NCBI GenBank assembly: GCA_902798745.1
Contig: CADBXM010000016.1
Location: 1 to 36,280, forward strand
Origin: an uncultured Eubacteriales bacterium
Lineage (GTDB): Bacteria; Bacillota; Clostridia; Peptostreptococcales; Anaerovoracaceae
Direction: 5' to 3'
Length of the DNA stretch: 36,280 nt
In this document: piece by piece, positions 32,439-36,280 of the stretch
Layout: every line of letters begins with the position of its first letter
Position numbering within the stretch: the first letter of the stretch is position 1
Position numbers and translations under genes: made by a program
Notes under the pieces: model-generated
What the model was told of the DNA's origin: nothing
The model's database searches: none
Seen by the model: only the letters and a program-made list of their open reading frames with translations

Positions 32439-33218
32439 ATGAGTTCAGAAAAAACGATGAAAAAGATACTGGTAACGAACGATGATGGCATAGGGGCTGC
32501 CGGGCTCAGAAAACTGGTGGAAGCGCTTGAACCAATGGCAGAAGTTTATGTTTCCGCGCCGATGGTACAGCACAGCGCCAAGAGCCAGAGCATCACATTC
32601 CTGCACGAGGTCGATGTGTCCGAGCAGAAGATCGCCGGGGCTAAAGCGGCATGGGCGGTACACGGCACACCGACGGATTGTGTAAAGATAGGGCTTCTTA
32701 GAATGAAGGAAATGGGCATAAAGCCCGATCACGTGATAAGCGGGATCAACATGGGCTACAACACAGGCCTCGCTGTTTACTATTCCGGCACTGTCGCGGC
32801 GGCAAGAGAGGGAGCTCTGAACGGCATCCACTCGATAGCTCTTTCTGTCGGAAGCCATGAGGCGTCAAAGTTCTGCTATATGCTAGACAATCTGCCGTAT
32901 ATACTGGAGCTTTCGGAAAAAGCGCCTGAAGATTGTTTTCTCAACGTCAACGCCCCGAATGTGCTCGCGGCAGACATGAACGGCATAAAAATCGCTCCGA
33001 CGGCGCCATTTGGTTACGGCCTGCTGTTCAGCTTCGCGCCTACAAAGAGCGGTAACTATCAGCTGACGGGCGAACCGACATATACAGGAGATGAGCCGGT
33101 ATATGATATGGACTGGAACAATGAAGGGTACATGACTATTTCTCCTGTCCCAACCGCCGTGGATGATTCGAAATTGTTGAAACAACTTGCTAAAGCGGCG
33201 GAGAAGATCCACGATTGA
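32439..33218 (+). CDS. surE: 5'/3'-nucleotidase SurE
   Basis: Metal-dependent phosphatase acting on nucleoside monophosphates. 259 aa. The catalytic N-terminus has ILVTNDDG with the acidic pair; further SurE marks are SAPMVQHSAKSQSIT, VHGTPTDCVKIG and SGINMGYNTG, YSGTVAAAREG, and NVNAPN. A second ATG at 32457 would start directly before the conserved KKILVTNDDG; the first ATG has AAGGA very close (2 bp). It follows apbE by 22 bp and may be cotranscribed with it. Confidence 0.93.
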   Translation: MSSEKTMKKILVTNDDGIGAAGLRKLVEALEPMAEVYVSAPMVQHSAKSQSITFLHEVDVSEQKIAGAKAAWAVHGTPTDCVKIGLLRMKEMGIKPDHVISGINMGYNTGLAVYYSGTVAAAREGALNGIHSIALSVGSHEASKFCYMLDNLPYILELSEKAPEDCFLNVNAPNVLAADMNGIKIAPTAPFGYGLLFSFAPTKSGNYQLTGEPTYTGDEPVYDMDWNNEGYMTISPVPTAVDDSKLLKQLAKAAEKIHD

Positions 33219-33293
33219 AGCTGAGATGATCACCGACTGAAATAGATAATAATTGGTAGAAATAGAAAAGGATAAACAGAGGAGAGAACGACT

Positions 33294-34598
33294 ATGAAAG
33301 AAATGAAAGACATGGGTTTCGAAACAAGATGTGTACACGGAGCATACAAGGCGGAGTCTGCTCAGCCGCAGAATCTCCCAATCATCCAGAGCACCACTTA
33401 CAGATACTATAACGCTCAGGACGTGGCCGAACTCTTCGACCTCGACAGTCCGAATCATATGTACGCGAGACTCGGAAGCCCAACTGTCGACGCTCTTGAA
33501 CAGAAGATGGCATTGCTAGAATGCGGCACAGCCGGCATGTCGACTTCTTCCGGCCAGGCAGCTAACCTCATTGCTTTGCTCAACATATGCGAAGCGGGCG
33601 ACCATGTACTGAGCGGCACCAACATCTACGGAGGCACATACAATCTCTTCAACGTGACACTGAGAAAACTCGGCATTGATGTGGAATTCTTCGATCAGGA
33701 TCTGCCTCTCGAGGATATCGTCGCGCTGCAGAGACCTAACACGAGGGCACTCTTTGGCGAGACTCTCGGCAACCCTGCGCTCAGCGTGCTCGACCTCGAG
33801 AAATTTGCGACCGCGGCAGCTGAGATGAAAGTTCCGTTCATCGTCGACAACACTCTTGCAACACCTGCTCTTTGCAGACCTATCGAATACGGCGCAAATA
33901 TCGTGACTCACTCCACAACTAAGTTTGCCGACGGTCACGGCACCAGCATCGGAGGCTGCGTCATTGAAGGCGGCAATTTTGACTGGACTGTAAAGAATGA
34001 TGACGGCACACTCAAGTTCCCTAGCATGGCTGCTCCTGATGAGAGCTACCATGGACTCAACTTCTATGAGAAGTTCGGACAGGCCGCGTTCTGCACCAGA
34101 CTTAAAGCTGTTCTTGTCAGAGACCTCGGTTGCACAATGGCGCCTATGAACGCATACCTCACACATCAGGGCCTTCAGACCCTCGACGTAAGAATGGAAA
34201 GACATTGTAAGAACGCGAAGGCAGTCGCTGACTTCCTTTCGGGTCATCCGATGGTCGAGTGGATCGTTTATCCGGGCCTCAAAGGCGACAAGTACTACGA
34301 TCTCGCGCAGAAATATATGCCTAAGGGTGCCGGCGGCGTAATGAGCTTCTGCGTCAAGGGCGGCAGAGAAGCGGGCGAGAAGTTCCTCGAGAATCTCGAG
34401 CTCTGCAGCATAGTCGTTCACGTAGGCGACATCCACACGAGCGTACTTCACCCGGCCAGCACTACACACAGACAGCTTTCCGAGGAGGCTCAGCTTGCAG
34501 CGGGCATCGATCCGGGCCTGATCCGTCTGTCGGTTGGTCTCGAGAACACTGAGGACGTAATTGCCGATCTCAGCCAGGCGCTCGACAAGGTCAAGTAG
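33294..34598 (+). CDS. metY: O-acetylhomoserine aminocarboxypropyltransferase (sulfhydrylase)
   Basis: PLP enzyme making homocysteine from O-acetylhomoserine and sulfide. 434 aa, typical for MetY and longer than most cystathionine gamma-synthases. Seen: ETRCVHGAYK, the aromatic PLP-phosphate region SPNHMYARLGSPTVDALE, SSGQAANL, GTNIYGGTYNLF, VDNTLATPALCRP and the PLP-Lys loop THSTTKFADGHGTSIGG. GAGGAGAG precedes the ATG. metA follows after 66 bp with no terminator between, giving a direct-sulfhydrylation methionine module. Confidence 0.94.
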   Translation: MKEMKDMGFETRCVHGAYKAESAQPQNLPIIQSTTYRYYNAQDVAELFDLDSPNHMYARLGSPTVDALEQKMALLECGTAGMSTSSGQAANLIALLNICEAGDHVLSGTNIYGGTYNLFNVTLRKLGIDVEFFDQDLPLEDIVALQRPNTRALFGETLGNPALSVLDLEKFATAAAEMKVPFIVDNTLATPALCRPIEYGANIVTHSTTKFADGHGTSIGGCVIEGGNFDWTVKNDDGTLKFPSMAAPDESYHGLNFYEKFGQAAFCTRLKAVLVRDLGCTMAPMNAYLTHQGLQTLDVRMERHCKNAKAVADFLSGHPMVEWIVYPGLKGDKYYDLAQKYMPKGAGGVMSFCVKGGREAGEKFLENLELCSIVVHVGDIHTSVLHPASTTHRQLSEEAQLAAGIDPGLIRLSVGLENTEDVIADLSQALDKVK

Positions 34599-34664
34599 TC
34601 ACAGAAAAAGCAAAACGATATCATATATTTCAATTAGTTATAGCAGAGGAAGAATCATCATCAA

Positions 34665-35636
34665 ATGCCACTTATAATACCTGATAAGCTCCCGGCAGCG
34701 GACATGCTGAGGAGCGAGAACATATTCGTAATGAATCGCGCGAGGGCGTCGTCCCAGGACATCCGTCCGCTCAAGGTGATCATGGTCAACCTGATGCCTA
34801 CCAAGATCAAGACGGAAACTCAGCTCGCACGCGTGCTGGCCAACAGCCCTCTCCAGATAGAGATGAAGCTGGTGACCATGGATTCACATACATCGACTCA
34901 CGTCTCAGAAGAGCACATGGAGTCGTTCTACACTTCACTCGACGAATTCCGTGACGAGTATTTCGATGGGATGATACTTACAGGTTCTCCGGTCGAGAAG
35001 CTTGCGTTCGAAGAAGTCGACTACTGGGAAGAGCTTTGCGAGCTGTTCGAGTTCGCGAAGACCCACGTATACAGCAGCATGTTCATCTGCTGGGGCGCCC
35101 AGGCGGCGATGTACTATTACTACGGAATACAGAAGCACGAGCTGGATAAGAAACTCTTCGGAGTATACGAGCAGTACAACGTGAGACCGCACAGCCCGCT
35201 CATGAGGGGTTTCGATGAGGTCTTCTACGCTCCGCATTCGAGACATACCGAGATAAGGAAGAGCGATATATTGGCAAGACCGGAGCTTCGCATACTCGCC
35301 GAATCGCCGGAGTCCGGTCCGCACATCGTATCGACCGACAGCGGCAGACAGATCTTCCTCTTCGGTCACCAGGAATACGACCGTGACACCCTTGCTGATG
35401 AGTACTTCCGCGATAAAGCCAGGGGACTCGACATCGAAGTGCCGGTCAATTATTTCAGGAACGATGATCCGGAACAGGGCGTGATCTTCAGATGGAGGAG
35501 CCACGCCAACCTGCTGTTTTCAAACTGGCTCAATTACTACCTCTATCAGGCCGTTCCTTACAATCTCGACGATCTCAGAGACGGCAAAGAGGACGCGTGG
35601 AAAGAGGCGTTTTCGGACGAAGGCCTCGAGCTGTGA
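34665..35636 (+). CDS. metAA: Homoserine O-acetyltransferase (MetA family)
   Basis: Acylates homoserine, the committed step of methionine synthesis. The 323-aa MetA fold has the nucleophile Cys142 (FICWGAQA), His235 and Glu237 (FGHQEYD). Residue 111, which sets acyl-CoA choice in this family, is Glu (GSPVEKL), as in enzymes shown to use acetyl-CoA, where the E. coli succinyl-CoA enzyme has Gly. So acetylation is predicted in spite of the 'succinyltransferase' family name, matching metY next door. The Shine-Dalgarno GAGGA (34646-34650) is unusually far (14 bp) from the ATG. Confidence 0.94.
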   Translation: MPLIIPDKLPAADMLRSENIFVMNRARASSQDIRPLKVIMVNLMPTKIKTETQLARVLANSPLQIEMKLVTMDSHTSTHVSEEHMESFYTSLDEFRDEYFDGMILTGSPVEKLAFEEVDYWEELCELFEFAKTHVYSSMFICWGAQAAMYYYYGIQKHELDKKLFGVYEQYNVRPHSPLMRGFDEVFYAPHSRHTEIRKSDILARPELRILAESPESGPHIVSTDSGRQIFLFGHQEYDRDTLADEYFRDKARGLDIEVPVNYFRNDDPEQGVIFRWRSHANLLFSNWLNYYLYQAVPYNLDDLRDGKEDAWKEAFSDEGLEL

Positions 35637-35642
35637 CGCGAG

Positions 35643-35672
35643 CGGCTGCCGGCATTTCGGCGGCCGTTTTTT
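35643..35672 (+). terminator. Terminator of the methionine operon
   Basis: CGGCTGCCG (35643-35651) pairs with CGGCGGCCG (35658-35666), with one G-U pair, followed by TTTTTT. Confidence 0.85.
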
Positions 35673-35707
35673 AATGCTGATTTTGACGGAGAAAAACACG
35701 TGGATTC

Positions 35708-35736
35708 TTGACACTTTAGGGGGTATGTTGTAATAT
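35708..35736 (+). promoter_or_regulatory. Strong promoter of the tRNA-Thr/tuf unit
   Basis: TTGACA (35708-35713), a 17-bp spacer and TAATAT (35731-35736). The predicted start is about 8 bp before the tRNA. Confidence 0.8.
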
Positions 35737-35750
35737 CTTAAATGCTATGC

Positions 35751-35828
35751 GCTGATGTAGCTCAGTAGGTAGAGCACTTCCTTGGTAAGGAAGAGGTTTC
35801 GGCAGTTCGAGTCTGCTCATCAGCTCCA
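35751..35828 (+). tRNA. tRNA-Thr (GGU anticodon), CCA encoded
   Basis: A full cloverleaf: acceptor GCTGATG/CATCAGC, D arm GCTC...GAGC, anticodon arm CTTCC-TTGGTAA-GGAAG with anticodon GGT, T arm GGCAG-TTCGAGT-CTGCT (one G-U pair), discriminator T and encoded CCA. The variable loop, as drawn, is 7 nt, slightly longer than usual. It reads threonine codon ACC (and ACU). Confidence 0.95.
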
Positions 35829-35837
35829 GGCAACCCG

Positions 35838-35870
35838 TTAGGGACAGGGACGCTTGTCCCTAATCTTTTT
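35838..35870 (+). terminator. Terminator or attenuator between tRNA-Thr and tuf
   Basis: A perfect 9-bp stem TTAGGGACA (35838-35846) / TGTCCCTAA (35855-35863), followed by TCTTTTT. No separate clear promoter was found between it and tuf. Confidence 0.75.
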
Positions 35871-35980
35871 AAGAAGGTCATCAATAAGCGATCGGCGTTG
35901 CCGTAATGCAGATGGCCTCGACCCCCGGAGGTAAACTCCTTCGGTAGAACGTTCTAACAAAAAAGGAGGAAATTTCAGAA

Positions 35981-36280
35981 ATGGCAAAGCAGAAGTATGA
36001 GAGAACCAAACCGCATATCAACATCGGTACAATCGGCCACGTTGACCACGGTAAGACAACTCTTACAGCAGCTATCACATCGGTACTCAACAGAAAGTAC
36101 GGACTCGGCGGTGACGTAGCATTCGATCAGATCGATAAGGCACCGGAAGAGAGAGAAAGAGGAATCACTATCTCGACAGCCCACGTTGAGTATGAGACAC
36201 CAAACAGACACTACGCACACGTAGACTGCCCGGGACACGCTGACTATGTAAAGAACATGATCACAGGAGCAGCTCAGATG
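35981..36280 (+). CDS. tuf: Elongation factor Tu (partial, 3' end outside the window)
   Basis: The first 100 codons of EF-Tu, the GTPase that brings aminoacyl-tRNA to the ribosome. P-loop GHVDHGKTT, the switch I effector region ERERGITIS and [19 protein letters not shown] are all present. AGGAGG (35965-35970) is the ribosome binding site. The reading frame is open at the right edge. A/C-ending codon bias is that of a very highly expressed gene. Confidence 0.98.
   Translation, partial: MAKQKYERTKPHINIGTIGHVDHGKTTLTAAITSVLNRKYGLGGDVAFDQIDKAPEERERGITISTAHVEYETPNRHYAHVDCPGHADYVKNMITGAAQM

Noticed and set aside
33219-33293. SAM or T-box riboswitch upstream of the methionine genes
   Set aside because: Only 75 bp separate surE from metY and no riboswitch-like helices or terminator are seen.

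Overview
The window looks like chromosomal DNA of an anaerobic, low-to-mid GC Bacillota, probably a Clostridia lineage near the Eubacteriales 'Family XIII'/Anaerovoracaceae. This rests on gene content (lone pta, HypB pairs, a pyridine-nucleotide-independent type thioredoxin reductase, NusG-II/Gx/ApbE, VTC/DUF4956 genes), strong AGGAGG-type Shine-Dalgarno sites and T-tailed terminators. The taxon is an inference.

Layout. 1-5600: tail of a membrane protein, coaBC (-), pta, a secreted beta-propeller-like protein and a long-chain acyl-CoA synthetase (-). 5843-8225: two tandem HypB-type GTPases and a flavoprotein of the thioredoxin reductase fold without a recognisable NAD(P)H motif. 8396-9979: a small accessory island with an XRE regulator (-), a serine recombinase, two near-identical palindromes around a promoter-bearing segment, and a candidate small RNA. 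9980-14915: uvrB and uvrA. 15104-18994: a lipoprotein followed in frame by a broken copy of a neighbour's C-terminus, then a 991-aa modular surface protein. 19144-21297: a two-component system with a very acidic sensor loop. 21395-22298: a HepT/MntA toxin-antitoxin pair. 22424-30293: a surface-polymer type cluster (VTC polyphosphate-polymerase-like, DUF4956, Cthe_2159-type lipoprotein, GT2-GtrA, phosphodiester glycosidase, small membrane protein), interrupted by an azlC-azlD-fRMsr operon. 30342-32416: Gx and NusG-II genes divergent from apbE. 32439-35636: surE, metY, metA. 35751-36280: tRNA-Thr and the start of tuf.

How parts work together. The most interesting link is regulatory. A 17-bp direct-repeat element (two six-base half-sites of YTTAAG type, 11-bp period), followed after exactly 10 bp by a -10-like hexamer, occurs upstream of the two-component genes, the VTC gene and the DUF4956 operon. 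This is the architecture of OmpR/PmrA-type response-regulator boxes, so the two-component system may control itself and the split surface-polymer cluster. MetA carries the Glu111 that predicts acetyl-CoA use, matching the adjacent O-acetylhomoserine sulfhydrylase MetY. uvrB and azlC have -10 boxes placed so that transcription would begin at the AUG, suggesting leaderless mRNAs. The paired palindromes beside the serine recombinase could be a small DNA-inversion switch.
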